Both the position numbers and the translations under genes were made by a program. Under the pieces are notes generated by a model. That model worked only from the letters and a program-made list of their open reading frames with translations. It ran no database searches and was not told the origin of the DNA. DNA of 64,000 nucleotides from assembly GCA_965196605.1 (NCBI GenBank), contig CBDAKK010000001.1:124001-188000 (forward strand), written 5' to 3'. Position 1 is the first letter of the stretch; each line of letters starts with the position of its first letter. Of the stretch, positions 47,154 to 54,356 are shown piece by piece. Source of the DNA: CBDAKK01 sp965196605. Lineage in GTDB: Bacteria; Spirochaetota; Spirochaetia; WTKD01; G963693115.

Positions 47154-47429
47154 ATGAATAAATTTGATGATTATTTTAAAAAAGCCGATAAGAGTTTCAA
47201 AAAAAAATACCAGACGGAAATAAACAAGTTAAAGAACATTTCTAAAGAAGAATTGGCTACTATTATTCCTGATATTACCAATAAAGATGAATTACGCCAA
47301 AGGTTAATTGATGTGGTTCAAGAAGCATCAGAAAAAAATTTTTCGCAAGCAGCACTCTTAGAACATATTTCTAAACTAGGAAAGAATGCTTCAAATTTAT
47401 TTAAAAGACTCTTTAAGTTTGATGGATAA
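47154..47429 (+). CDS. Small charged cytoplasmic protein, operon partner of the helical lipoprotein
   Basis: A 91-residue protein without signal peptide, rich in Lys/Glu/Asp, starting MNKFDDYFKKADKSFKKKYQ and ending NLFKRLFKFDG. Predicted helical throughout. It begins 5 bp after the lipoprotein stop, so it is very likely co-expressed with it. Function unknown. Confidence 0.65.
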   Translation: MNKFDDYFKKADKSFKKKYQTEINKLKNISKEELATIIPDITNKDELRQRLIDVVQEASEKNFSQAALLEHISKLGKNASNLFKRLFKFDG

Positions 47430-47515
47430 TGTCAAAAATTTGGTACGACACTACTGCTTATGGAGGCCACCTTCAAAACTCTCTTACTCCATGATATTAG
47501 ACGCACAAACCATGA

Positions 47516-47549
47516 AAAACTGGGGAAAACTCCCCCAGTTTTATATTTT
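47516..47549 (+). terminator. Terminator of the lipoprotein operon
   Basis: A 10-bp stem AAAACTGGGG / CCCCAGTTTT with a 7-base loop, followed by ATATTTTTT. On the other strand it also ends in a T run and could serve the convergent lysozyme gene. Confidence 0.85.
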
Positions 47550-47652
47550 TTGATGATATTATGCAATGATATATCAAGCAACTATGGGGAGAAATCGATT
47601 TTACACAGGTTACTCGACACTTCCCCCGGTACTAGGACAAATACATCAATTA

Positions 47653-48279
47653 TTATTCTACAATAATGACTTCAATAGATGATGACTTCATCTTATCGAG
47701 ATCAACATCACCCTTAATACCCTCTACGCGTCCCGTAGCACTATACTGCCAACAAATCCAGTCTTTCCAATTACCCGGAATTGGAGTTGGCTCAGACGCC
47801 CAACGAGCAAGCCATAATTGGTATTGTGTAAAATCATATGCTTGATAAGCTATTTTATTATTCCAAGATGAATTATTTGTATAAATGAGTGGCTTAACCC
47901 CAAAAGCATATTCAATAGCCTTCAAGAATTGATACAAATTATCCGTTGTTTTTTCTTTATCATCACCATGTAGCCCCCTATCTTCAACATCAACAATGGC
48001 ATAATCACTTGTAGGGTTAAATATCAAGGATCTTAATATTCCAATAAAATTTGCACTTTGCGCACAATAATCTACATCAGATTGAAAAAAGTGATACGCT
48101 CCACGTATAATACCATGTTCTTTTGCACCCTTCCAATTAATTTCAAATTTAGGATCTTGATATGACCCCGCTTCCGTAGCCTTCATAAATGCAAATTGTA
48201 CCCCGCTTTTTGCTACTGTAGCCGAATCTATATCACCCTGCCAATGAGAAACATCAATACCAGATAGATAATCATCCAT
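47653..48279 (-). CDS. GH25-family lysozyme (muramidase)
   Basis: A 208-residue peptidoglycan hydrolase with no signal peptide and no wall-binding repeats. The GH25 barrel shows GIDVSHWQGDID (Asp9), VQFAFMKATEAGSYQDP, GAYHFFQ, the catalytic pair in AIVDVED (Asp97, Glu99) and IYTNNSSWNNK, then LWLARWASEPTPI and WICWQYSATGRVEGIKGDVDLD. AAGGAG stands 7 bases before the ATG. A lone signal-less GH25 enzyme near a prophage suggests a phage endolysin, possibly a relic of an older element; a host role is possible. Confidence 0.9.
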   Translation of the reverse strand: MDDYLSGIDVSHWQGDIDSATVAKSGVQFAFMKATEAGSYQDPKFEINWKGAKEHGIIRGAYHFFQSDVDYCAQSANFIGILRSLIFNPTSDYAIVDVEDRGLHGDDKEKTTDNLYQFLKAIEYAFGVKPLIYTNNSSWNNKIAYQAYDFTQYQLWLARWASEPTPIPGNWKDWICWQYSATGRVEGIKGDVDLDKMKSSSIEVIIVE

Positions 48280-48606
48280 AATTAACTCCTTACTAATTTT
48301 AATAATGGATGCAGATGCTCACAATAGGCTCACTTCACCCTCTTATTTGAAGTATAAAATATATTCATAAATCATACTACAAAACGACAAATACTTCTTT
48401 TTTCTTCTAATTTAATATTTTTCCATCTATTTTTTTAAAAATTAGCGGGGTGCATACATGTATGTGTGCTTGTGTAGCGTACATACAAAAAGCTGTATTC
48501 CATTTGTTGGTTGCAAGGGGCTACGACGTAGACGCGCGTAGTTAGCAGACGCACGCGCAATTTTTACGTACAAAACCACGTGCCATGCCAAGCGCGTTAC
48601 AATAAA
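48280..48606. other. Spacer with a palindrome, no gene seen
   Basis: About 330 bp, AT-rich on the left and GC-richer on the right. A perfect 12-bp palindrome CATACATGTATG is at 48453-48464. The promoter of the GH25 gene must be in the left part. No coding sequence is supported. Confidence 0.4.
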
Positions 48607-48635
48607 TAAAAAGCCCCCTTAACCACATGGGGGCT
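48607..48635 (-). terminator. Terminator of the Kelch lipoprotein gene
   Basis: A 7-bp GC-rich stem AGCCCCC / GGGGGCT with a 10-base loop, followed on the minus strand by TTTTTATTTATT; 30 bp after the stop of the Kelch gene. Confidence 0.85.
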
Positions 48636-48665
48636 AAGGAGGCCTTTACAAATAACAAGTACGGC

Positions 48666-49802
48666 TTACTTTGCCACTACGGCGTGCCCGAGAGTGTCAT
48701 TAAAAGCAGGGGTAGCAGTTACCGTTACCTTACTCCAAGCCACCGCATTGGAGGATTTCCACACATCACTGGTTCCACCCATAATTACATAGAGTTCATC
48801 TTTAAAGACTGCTGCTTTGTGCCCACTTCGCGCCGTAAACGGAGTTGTGGTTGTAATCTTTTCCCAATCCTTGCCATTACAAGACTTCCACACTTCATTA
48901 TTGGTGCCAGAATTATCATCTCCACCCATGACGTATATGTTATTCTTAAACACCACGGCTTGATGGCCAGAACGCTCTGAAAAAATCTTGGCTCTGTCTG
49001 TGGGAGTAAGTTTCTCCCAAGCAGCACCATTCGTAGACTTCCACACGTCATTAAGCCGACCATTGTTACCATCTCCACCTATGACGTATATAGCCCCGTT
49101 AAAAACCACCGCTTGGTGATTAGCACGCACTGGAAAGATTTTGCTTGTGTCTGTAGGAGTAACATTGGTCCACGCAGTACCATTACTAGACCTCCACACC
49201 TCATTGCTTTTGGTACCCTGACCATCATATTTTGTACCACCAATAACGTAGAGTTTATCCTTAAACACCACTGCCTGATGTGTAAATACATGCCCAAAAG
49301 TAGTCCCCGTTGTTACAACTTTATTCCATGTCTTTCCATCAGAGGATTTGTATATCTCCTCTCCATCAATGCCACCATAATCTCCACCAATAACATAGAT
49401 TTCATCCTTAAAGAGCGTAGCAGTGTGATGGTTTCGCAAAAAAGAATTGTCTTGTGGCAGCTGTAGTGTCACCTTTGTCCACGTTGTGCCATCGAGTGAT
49501 TCCCAAGTCCTATCGTTGCTGTCTCCTCCGTTAATAATAAAAAGCCTTTGCGCAGCGGGCGGAGTATTCGTAGCATCCGGAGCAGGGCAGGCATCCTTTA
49601 AAGCGCCAGAACCACCCGTGCCTGTACCTGTGCCAGAGCCAGAACCTGTACCAGTACCAGAACCCGTGCCAGAGCCATCACCATCAATGGATGAAACGAC
49701 ATCTTGTACCGCATCGCGAAGGCCTTCACATGCAGAGCTTGCAATGAAAATGCTTCCAATTAAAACCCAAAGATACACAAATACTAATTTTTTGTAACAC
49801 AT
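48666..49802 (-). CDS. Kelch-repeat beta-propeller lipoprotein
   Basis: A 378-residue surface or periplasmic lipoprotein. The signal peptide (VFVYLWVLIGSIFIASSAC) has lipobox SSAC. Residues about 43-67 are a Gly/Ser/Thr low-complexity linker made of GSGTGTGSG-type units. Six or so Kelch blades follow, each with HHTATLFKDEIYVIGGD-type and VWKSTNGAAWEKLTP-type strands, closely alike, which suggests recent internal duplication. Ligand unknown. It has its own terminator. Similar Kelch lipoproteins are frequent in treponemes. Confidence 0.85.
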   Translation of the reverse strand: MCYKKLVFVYLWVLIGSIFIASSACEGLRDAVQDVVSSIDGDGSGTGSGTGTGSGSGTGTGTGGSGALKDACPAPDATNTPPAAQRLFIINGGDSNDRTWESLDGTTWTKVTLQLPQDNSFLRNHHTATLFKDEIYVIGGDYGGIDGEEIYKSSDGKTWNKVVTTGTTFGHVFTHQAVVFKDKLYVIGGTKYDGQGTKSNEVWRSSNGTAWTNVTPTDTSKIFPVRANHQAVVFNGAIYVIGGDGNNGRLNDVWKSTNGAAWEKLTPTDRAKIFSERSGHQAVVFKNNIYVMGGDDNSGTNNEVWKSCNGKDWEKITTTTPFTARSGHKAAVFKDELYVIMGGTSDVWKSSNAVAWSKVTVTATPAFNDTLGHAVVAK

Positions 49803-49902
49803 ACTAAATTTATATGTTATATATTATTTAATTCAATGCCTTGTTGTATTTCTTTTTTGTTAAAAAAGAGTACTCTTGTTTTAAAAGCAGCGTTAGAGAT
49901 GC

Positions 49903-50178
49903 TTAAAAGAGGTCATTCACAGATAAATAGCGTTCGCCTAAATCGTAGTTAATGGTGAGTATGGAATACGACGTACTGGGTGGTTTTTTCTTTTGTATGT
50001 ACTTTGCTACAGCGGCAAGCGAGGCTCCCGTAGAAATACCACCTAATATGCCTTCGCGCTTGGGTAGCATGCGTGTGTACTCAAAAGCCTTTTCGTCGTC
50101 TACTTGTATTACCCCGTTTATGCTTTGTAAAAGCAAGTTTTTGGGAATAAAGCCAGGGCTTATACCCGCCATCTCCAT
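49903..50178 (-). pseudogene. C-terminal remnant of cysteine synthase (cysK)
   Basis: 91 codons match the C-terminal third of CysK: ISPGFIPKNLLLQSINGVIQV, EGILGGISTGASLAAVAKYI and GERYLSVNDLF. The PLP-lysine half (about 220 residues) is missing. A stop codon (TAA) lies two codons upstream of the first ATG, so the fragment is not simply a shifted start. It cannot be active. The break at about 50180 lies 130 bp from an integrase remnant, which suggests loss during insertion or decay of a mobile element. Confidence 0.8.
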
Positions 50179-50308
50179 GTATTATTTTGTATATAGTGTT
50201 GTTTTTTTCCTTTTTATACTCAAAACGACACTATATGTGCGTATATTTTATATATTTAAAAAAGGAATTGTACACGTAAATGTGTACGCGAGTATACTGT
50301 AATAATAT

Positions 50309-50416
50309 ATGCGTGCCCGCAATCCTTTTACCCTTTACAAAAGACGCTTTAAAATAGGCACAGTCTACTATTATTGTGCGTACGATGAAAATAATAAACG
50401 CATAAAAGCCTTCTGA
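50309..50416 (+). pseudogene. N-terminal remnant of a phage-type tyrosine integrase
   Basis: 35 codons, MRARNPFTLYKRRFKIGTVY then YYCAYDENNKRIKAF and TGA. This is the pattern of the arm-binding N-terminus of phage integrases of treponemal prophages (basic start, then a YY-D-x-x-G/N strand). The catalytic domain is missing. It marks the probable left edge of the prophage region and faces into it. Assignment rests on pattern only. Confidence 0.55.
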
Positions 50417-50504
50417 CTTTGGTGAAGTTGTGAAGGTGCAAGAAACGATGCTAGAAGGTTAGCTGTGTTGTTGTATTGCAAGCAAAGAGCGTATAATAAG
50501 ATGT

Positions 50505-50990
50505 ATGGAAGCGCGCGCAGAAACAATTACAGATAATGGACATGACCCTATAAGTCAGTTTGGAATGCTTGAAGGCAGGATGCGTAACATCGAGCTAGAG
50601 AATGTAAGGACAGCTCTTACGTATGAAATAGGCAAAACTCATACCCATATAGATGCGGTAGAGGAACGACTTAACGCACGCATAGATGTTGTTGCGGAGC
50701 AAATCAAAAGTACAAGAAACGAACTCACGGAGCAAATCAAAAGTACAAACGCGCGCATAGATAGCTTAGATACAAGCCTTAACACGCGCATAGATAGCTT
50801 AGATACAAGCCTTAACACGCGCATAGATGCAACTAACACGCGCATAGATGCAACTAACACGCGCATAGATGATATGAAAACCATAGTCGAAAAAATCGAC
50901 AAGCGTATTAGCAAGACGCGAGTGATATTTGGCATTGCGTTTGCGGGTCTGTTTGCTCTACTGGGCGTGATACTATCGAAACTTGGGTAG
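50505..50990 (+). CDS. Repeat-containing coiled-coil protein with C-terminal membrane anchor (Bdr-like)
   Basis: A 161-residue protein. Residues about 40-135 are a continuous heptad coiled coil built of short repeats: two copies of ARIDSLDTSLNT/TRIDSLDTSLNT and two of RIDATNT. Residues about 140-160 are one membrane span (VIFGIAFAGLFALLGVILSKL). This resembles Borrelia Bdr and other phage/plasmid repeat coiled coils, but homology is not claimed. A TATAAT at 50492-50497 ends only 7 bases before the ATG and no ribosome-binding site is visible, so a leaderless message is likely. Confidence 0.75.
   Translation: MEARAETITDNGHDPISQFGMLEGRMRNIELENVRTALTYEIGKTHTHIDAVEERLNARIDVVAEQIKSTRNELTEQIKSTNARIDSLDTSLNTRIDSLDTSLNTRIDATNTRIDATNTRIDDMKTIVEKIDKRISKTRVIFGIAFAGLFALLGVILSKLG
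50754..50861 (+). repeat. In-frame tandem repeats in the coiled-coil gene
   Basis: Two 33-bp units (50754-50786 and 50787-50819) are followed by two 21-bp units (50820-50840 and 50841-50861), nearly identical inside each class and sharing CGCATAGAT and AACACG ends. They keep frame, so copy changes would only lengthen or shorten the coil. Confidence 0.85.
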
Positions 50991-51053
50991 GTAGACGTCT
51001 TTGACTGTTATTTGTCATTATAAAATTGTTGCATTAAGAGACACTAAAGACTT

Positions 51054-51818
51054 ATGGATTTTATAAATGAAGTATTATCTATTAAAATTGACAATAGAAA
51101 ACCAATTCAATTATTAGACTTTACTAATACTATTCTTGGAGTAAATAATCTATATAGAATATGGGCACAAGATAACAAAATATGCATAGATGATATAGAA
51201 CTTTATATAGAAGAATTGAAAGAAGGTTCTAAAATTGTTGATATTGTAAAAAAGCGTACAGTGAAAATATTCAAGGATGTAACATTTTCACTATTTACAT
51301 CTTTTTATAAACAGCAAATAGATACATTACTTCAAGAAAATTTTGAAGATATTCTAGAAAAAAAACAAGGGAAAAAAATTATATCTAATATACAACAATC
51401 CCTAAATCATAACAGTAACGATTTGAACTCTAATTTAGTAATTACAGCTAAAGAAAATCAAATAATACAAAATACTTTTAATATTACAGGCATAGAAGCA
51501 AATGCAGTGCAGAAAGTGTGTCAAGATGCATTACAAAGTGAGAAAAAGGATATTGAAATTCAAGAAGGTTGCATTTTAATGCTTAAACAAGCGGAAAATT
51601 CAAGTGAAACAAAAAAAGTAGATAAAGGCATTATTGAAGATATTAGTGATAAAACTATGAGCATTATCTATAAGGAAAATATTAAACAAGAAATTATTAT
51701 GGATAAAGACAATTTTTTCAAAATGTGGTTTTTAGTCGATATAGAAATAAAAAGAGTAAACAATACAATTGTTGCATATGTTATTACTAACTTACATAAC
51801 AAGGGTTATTTAGACTAA
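51054..51818 (+). CDS. AT-rich protein of unknown function beside the phage repressor
   Basis: A 254-residue soluble protein, distinctly AT-rich compared with neighbours. It begins MDFINEVLSIKIDNRKPIQLLD, has a mixed alpha/beta N-terminal part (IELYIEELKEGSKIVDIVKK), a Gln/Asn-rich middle and a beta-rich C-terminus (FFKMWFLVDIEIKRVNNTIVAYVITNL). No family recognised. It converges on the S24 repressor gene. This is a typical place for lysogenic-conversion or superinfection-exclusion genes, but that is only context. Confidence 0.65.
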   Translation: MDFINEVLSIKIDNRKPIQLLDFTNTILGVNNLYRIWAQDNKICIDDIELYIEELKEGSKIVDIVKKRTVKIFKDVTFSLFTSFYKQQIDTLLQENFEDILEKKQGKKIISNIQQSLNHNSNDLNSNLVITAKENQIIQNTFNITGIEANAVQKVCQDALQSEKKDIEIQEGCILMLKQAENSSETKKVDKGIIEDISDKTMSIIYKENIKQEIIMDKDNFFKMWFLVDIEIKRVNNTIVAYVITNLHNKGYLD

Positions 51819-51844
51819 ACACCCAACAAAAAAGGTAACAAGAA

Positions 51845-52699
51845 CTATCGAAGTTTAACACGATGTAATACCTTCACAAACAAGCCTATAGCTCTATCTC
51901 GCGGGTCTTCTCCTACACGTAGGCGCTTATCTGTGTCGTTCTCCCAGCATGCCCAAATCGCGCCATCAATCTTGCGAATACGCTTAAGGGTTACGCCCTC
52001 TTGAGTTTCAAGCCACACCGCCATAATTGCATTTTCTACAGGGTGCTCGTGATATTTAATAAGAGCGCAACAGCCCGTAGGTATGCCTGCATTTATCATG
52101 CTATCTCCACGTACATGTACTATTCCATGTGTTTGTGGCGTGCAGTTTTTTACTTCAGAATGATGCACGGAGAATATATCAGCATTTGAATTCTCGCCTA
52201 GTATGGGTTGCCCCGCGGCGATTTCGTACGCAGGATAATCGATGTAGTCGCCTTCGCCGTCTTTATCATCCGAGAAGTATGTTGTATTCGGTATCTCTTT
52301 ATGCGATGCTTCGGCGCGTTCTTCTTCTTGTGGCTCTTCTACGTGCTGTGGCGGTGCGGGCTCCTCTACTACTGGTTCGGGAACCACTATATCGCGGTCG
52401 ATTTGAGCTAATAACTTATATAATTTTTCATGTTCTTGTAAAGCTATAGCTATATTTTTTTTCGTGTCTTCGCCGATAATAACATGCTTTATATCCCGTT
52501 CGCCCAGTAATTCATTGATGGAAATATTCAGAGCTTTACATATTTTTTGTGCGTCTTCAAGATTAGGTACGGCGGGGTTGTCTAAATTTTTCCACCCTGA
52601 AAGTGTTGCTGTAGGAAACTTTGCATATTTTGTTAAAAAAGCCATAGTGCCACGTTGAGACAAAATTGTATGTATGTGTTTTTTGATATTAGAATTCAT
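51845..52699 (-). CDS. S24-family phage repressor (CI/LexA-like)
   Basis: A 284-residue repressor expected to hold lysogeny and be inactivated by RecA-stimulated self-cleavage. The N-terminal HTH (residues about 5-65) includes FLTKYAKFPTATLSGWKNLDNP and ALNISINELLGE. Residues about 105-135 are a Pro/Glu-rich linker. The S24 peptidase domain carries Ser200 in VRGDSM and Lys239 in GVTLKRI. Divergent plus-strand phage genes start 150 bp away, with repeated TATCAGA boxes between. A GATACT -10-like hexamer ends 10 bases before the ATG. Confidence 0.9.
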   Translation of the reverse strand: MNSNIKKHIHTILSQRGTMAFLTKYAKFPTATLSGWKNLDNPAVPNLEDAQKICKALNISINELLGERDIKHVIIGEDTKKNIAIALQEHEKLYKLLAQIDRDIVVPEPVVEEPAPPQHVEEPQEEERAEASHKEIPNTTYFSDDKDGEGDYIDYPAYEIAAGQPILGENSNADIFSVHHSEVKNCTPQTHGIVHVRGDSMINAGIPTGCCALIKYHEHPVENAIMAVWLETQEGVTLKRIRKIDGAIWACWENDTDKRLRVGEDPRDRAIGLFVKVLHRVKLR

Positions 52700-52710
52700 C
52701 TATATAAATA

Positions 52711-52758
52711 GTATCAGAGAATATCAGAAATACCTTTATAAAAAATTATCAGAAATAC
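52711..52758. promoter_or_regulatory. Candidate operators of the S24 repressor
   Basis: Three TATCAGA boxes (52712-52718, 52722-52728, 52747-52753), the last two extended to TATCAGAAATAC, lie between the repressor start and the rightward promoter, as expected of a CI-type control region. Confidence 0.55.
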
Positions 52759-52769
52759 GATAAAAATCC

Positions 52770-52798
52770 TTGACACAATAATGCTTAAATGAAATAAT
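52770..52798 (+). promoter_or_regulatory. Rightward early promoter of the prophage
   Basis: TTGACA, 17-base spacer, AATAAT. It reads toward the RHH and excisionase-like genes. A 14-bp perfect palindrome ATCGTAATTACGAT lies just downstream (52811-52824) and could bind the RHH product. Confidence 0.5.
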
Positions 52799-52852
52799 TT
52801 GATTATGATAAATCGTAATTACGATATTTTATATAAATCAACCTACATCTGC

Positions 52853-52993
52853 ATGAAATCAGAAGTAAAAAAGCGCATGAATGAATACTTTGCTAGGAAC
52901 CCGCACATCAAGAAATCACACTGGGTAGGTCAAGCAATCGAAGAGAAGCTAGAGCGAGAGAAAGAGGGCGTATATGGACATGACAAACATTGA
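52853..52993 (+). CDS. Small plus-strand ribbon-helix-helix-like protein
   Basis: 46 residues from the ATG at 52853 (MKSEVKKRMNEYFARNPHIK then SHWVGQAIEEKLEREKE). The C-terminal half matches the second helix of the other plus-strand RHH proteins of this prophage (AIEEKLxRE). The frame is open to 52799 but the upstream part looks unrelated. Its 3' end overlaps the excisionase-like gene by 20 bp. Probably a small DNA-binding regulator. Confidence 0.5.
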   Translation: MKSEVKKRMNEYFARNPHIKKSHWVGQAIEEKLEREKEGVYGHDKH

Positions 52994-53288
52994 CTTTGGG
53001 GTGTTTGCGGACTTAAAAGACGTAGTCAATGAAGCGCGAGAAATTGTGCAACAAGGTGTGATGCCAATATCAGTAGGAGCCGATGAAGCAGGGAAGCTTA
53101 TAGGGGTGAGTGGCTCTACTATACGCAATCTTATGAAAGAAGGGGAACTTGAAGGGCATGTTGCAGGCGGTAAGGTTGTAGTAAAAGTAGACGACCTGCG
53201 TGCATTTGTGGAGGCAAGCCCTAAGGCGTATGAGTTGAAACGCCCAGAATTACGCGGGCGTCCGAAGAAGGAGGCTTACAATGAGTAG
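52974..53288 (+). CDS. Excisionase-like helix-turn-helix protein
   Basis: A 104-residue protein with a MerR/Xis-type helix-turn-helix: ISVGADEAGKLIGVSGSTIR, then NLMKEGELEGHVAGGKVVVKVDDLRAFVEA (residues about 33-82). The order 'HTH, wing, DDLRAF' is typical of helix_turn_helix_17 excisionase-like proteins. The C-terminus is basic (RPELRGRPKKEA). It could be Xis or a transcription factor; its place after the rightward promoter fits either. Confidence 0.75.
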   Translation: MDMTNIDFGVFADLKDVVNEAREIVQQGVMPISVGADEAGKLIGVSGSTIRNLMKEGELEGHVAGGKVVVKVDDLRAFVEASPKAYELKRPELRGRPKKEAYNE

Positions 53289-53531
53289 TTACTTCCCTAA
53301 TTTCGTAATCATCCATTCGAGCTTTTCAATTTTTGCTTCAAGGGCTTGCATGCGGGTGGCTATTTCTTGTAGCGCATTCGTTTCTAGATTTTGTACGTCA
53401 TGCTTTGTTGCAATTTCTACAGCTTTGCGTATAGCTTTGCTTGTAGTATCAATTCCGTATTTCCTCTTGATATCAGTTAATTCTACTTCGGTTTTACTAT
53501 CAATGCTGATACTAGTTTTTGTGGTTGTCAC
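53289..53531 (-). CDS. Minus-strand RHH protein with coiled-coil tail, copy 1
   Basis: 80 residues with a GTG start at 53531. The N-terminal part MTTTKTSISIDSKTEVELTD then IKRKYGIDTTSKAIRKAVEIA has the ribbon plus two helices of the RHH fold. The C-terminal third is a coiled coil ending LEAKIEKLEWMITKLGK. It is one of five paralogues (next at 57625, 60088, 60979, 62963). CCGATA stands 8 bases before the start codon. The stop touches that of the excisionase-like gene. Its would-be divergent partner on the plus strand is reduced to 8 codons. Confidence 0.75.
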   Translation of the reverse strand: MTTTKTSISIDSKTEVELTDIKRKYGIDTTSKAIRKAVEIATKHDVQNLETNALQEIATRMQALEAKIEKLEWMITKLGK

Positions 53532-53575
53532 ATTTTTATTATCGGATAAAAGTTTAAAAAAGTTTATAAGAGGTA

Positions 53576-53604
53576 TTGACTTAGTATTATTTAAGTAATA
53601 CTAT
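53576..53604 (+). promoter_or_regulatory. Plus-strand promoter facing RHH copy 1, with palindromic operator
   Basis: TTGACT, 17-base spacer, TACTAT. Between and over the hexamers lies the inverted repeat TAGTATTA-TTTAAG-TAATACTA (53582-53603, perfect 8-bp arms). Downstream is only a short frame, MRPRKKDE (53648-53674). Confidence 0.65.
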
Positions 53605-53672
53605 ATGGGTACTAGTAATACTTATAAGGTATTTTAATAAAGAGTAATGCGTCCGCGCAAGAAAGACGAATG

Positions 53673-53718
53673 AACGTAACGCCGTAGAGGCGAATGTTTT
53701 TTGACAATTTAGAGAAGG
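53673..53718. repeat. 46-bp direct repeat, copy 1 (copy 2 at 54065-54113)
   Basis: Both copies read GAACGTAACRCCGTAGAGG followed by CGAATGTTTTTTGA, an AT-rich stretch and AGAGAAGG. They lie 392 bp apart and bracket the small minus-strand gene and its terminator. Function unknown. Confidence 0.75.
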
Positions 53719-53726
53719 TGGAAGAG

Positions 53727-53767
53727 AAAAAAAAAGCCCCGTAGCATTGGTGTATACTACAGGGCTT
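53727..53767 (-). terminator. Terminator on the minus strand
   Basis: Stem AAGCCCTGTAG / CTACGGGGCTT (one mismatch) with an 11-base loop, then ten T on the minus strand. It would end a transcript of the small gene at 53806-53898. Confidence 0.7.
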
Positions 53768-53805
53768 AAGCATGCCATATCATGCTGTAGGTCGTGTCCC
53801 GCCCG

Positions 53806-53898
53806 CTACCTTGCAAGTGCGTTACACGCCCGCACTGGTGTTGCAGGACTAAGTGTGCTTTTAAGCTGTTCAGTTAATCCCTTGACATTTTCAGTCAT
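53806..53898 (-). CDS. Possible 30-residue peptide gene
   Basis: ATG at 53898 is preceded by AGGAG at 7 bases spacing. The product is MTENVKGLTEQLKSTLSPAT then PVRACNALAR, an amphipathic helix followed by a basic end. A rho-independent terminator lies 40 bp after the stop. The combination of ribosome-binding site and terminator supports a real small gene, but there is no homology evidence. Confidence 0.4.
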   Translation of the reverse strand: MTENVKGLTEQLKSTLSPATPVRACNALAR

Positions 53899-54064
53899 TA
53901 TGTCTCCTGCTAAATGGTGTCGGTTATGGGCGACTAACTGTGTATTATCCTTAATGAGCTAAACACGGATAGACAAATTTACACATTTTGTAAAAAGTTA
54001 TATGGCACTTTTTAGAGCCTAATTACATTATATACCATGTATTTTTCAACTTCCACCTGACTAA

Positions 54065-54113
54065 GAACGTAACACCGTAGAGGCGAATGTTTTTTGAAAA
54101 TATATAGAGAAGG
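54065..54113. repeat. 46-bp direct repeat, copy 2
   Basis: Second copy of the repeat at 53673-53718. It directly precedes the hairpin chain at 54121-54356 and could be its leader or a processing or promoter region. Confidence 0.75.
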
Positions 54114-54120
54114 ATTATGC

Positions 54121-54356
54121 GTAGGCGCGGCACTTTTGTGAACCGCCTACTTAGAAAAGGGTTCTATAAGCCTAAGGCTTGTAGGACATTGAGAAGAGTT
54201 AAGTCGTAGCTATCCCCTCCCTAATTATGCTACGGCAGGTGCTACGTGAGAGCGCGGCACCACAAGCGACCACATGCTTTATTGTGGTGCGGGGCTACAC
54301 GTGAGGATGTGTGTTTGATGTTGCTAGGGTAGCCACTGGCAACATCTTTATTATTT
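54121..54356 (+). ncRNA. Candidate structured phage RNA with a chain of hairpins and a terminator
   Basis: Four strong helices follow each other in a stretch with no open frame. They are 54121-54150 (GTAGGCG/CGCCTAC with inner CAC/GTG), 54164-54184 (9 bp, CTATAAGCC/GGCTTGTAG, one G-U pair), 54205-54234 (CGTAGC/GCTACG) and 54257-54290 (GCACCACAA/TTGTGGTGC). The last is 54317-54346 (GATGTTGC/GCAACATC), followed by TTTATTATTT and so a likely terminator. The next gene has its own strong ribosome-binding site 16 bases later. Not a tRNA. A long untranslated leader is the alternative. Confidence 0.5.

Noticed and set aside
47460..47666. 68-codon frame after the small charged protein
   Set aside because: It runs across the rho-independent terminator at 47516-47549 and has no ribosome-binding site.
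53587..53962. Open frames of 63 (minus) and 71 (plus) codons
   Set aside because: They cross the minus-strand terminator and a promoter palindrome; the 30-codon frame with a ribosome-binding site is the better candidate.
54121..54234. tRNA gene in the hairpin-rich stretch
   Set aside because: No cloverleaf with a T-loop GTTCRA and acceptor pairing could be built from the stems.
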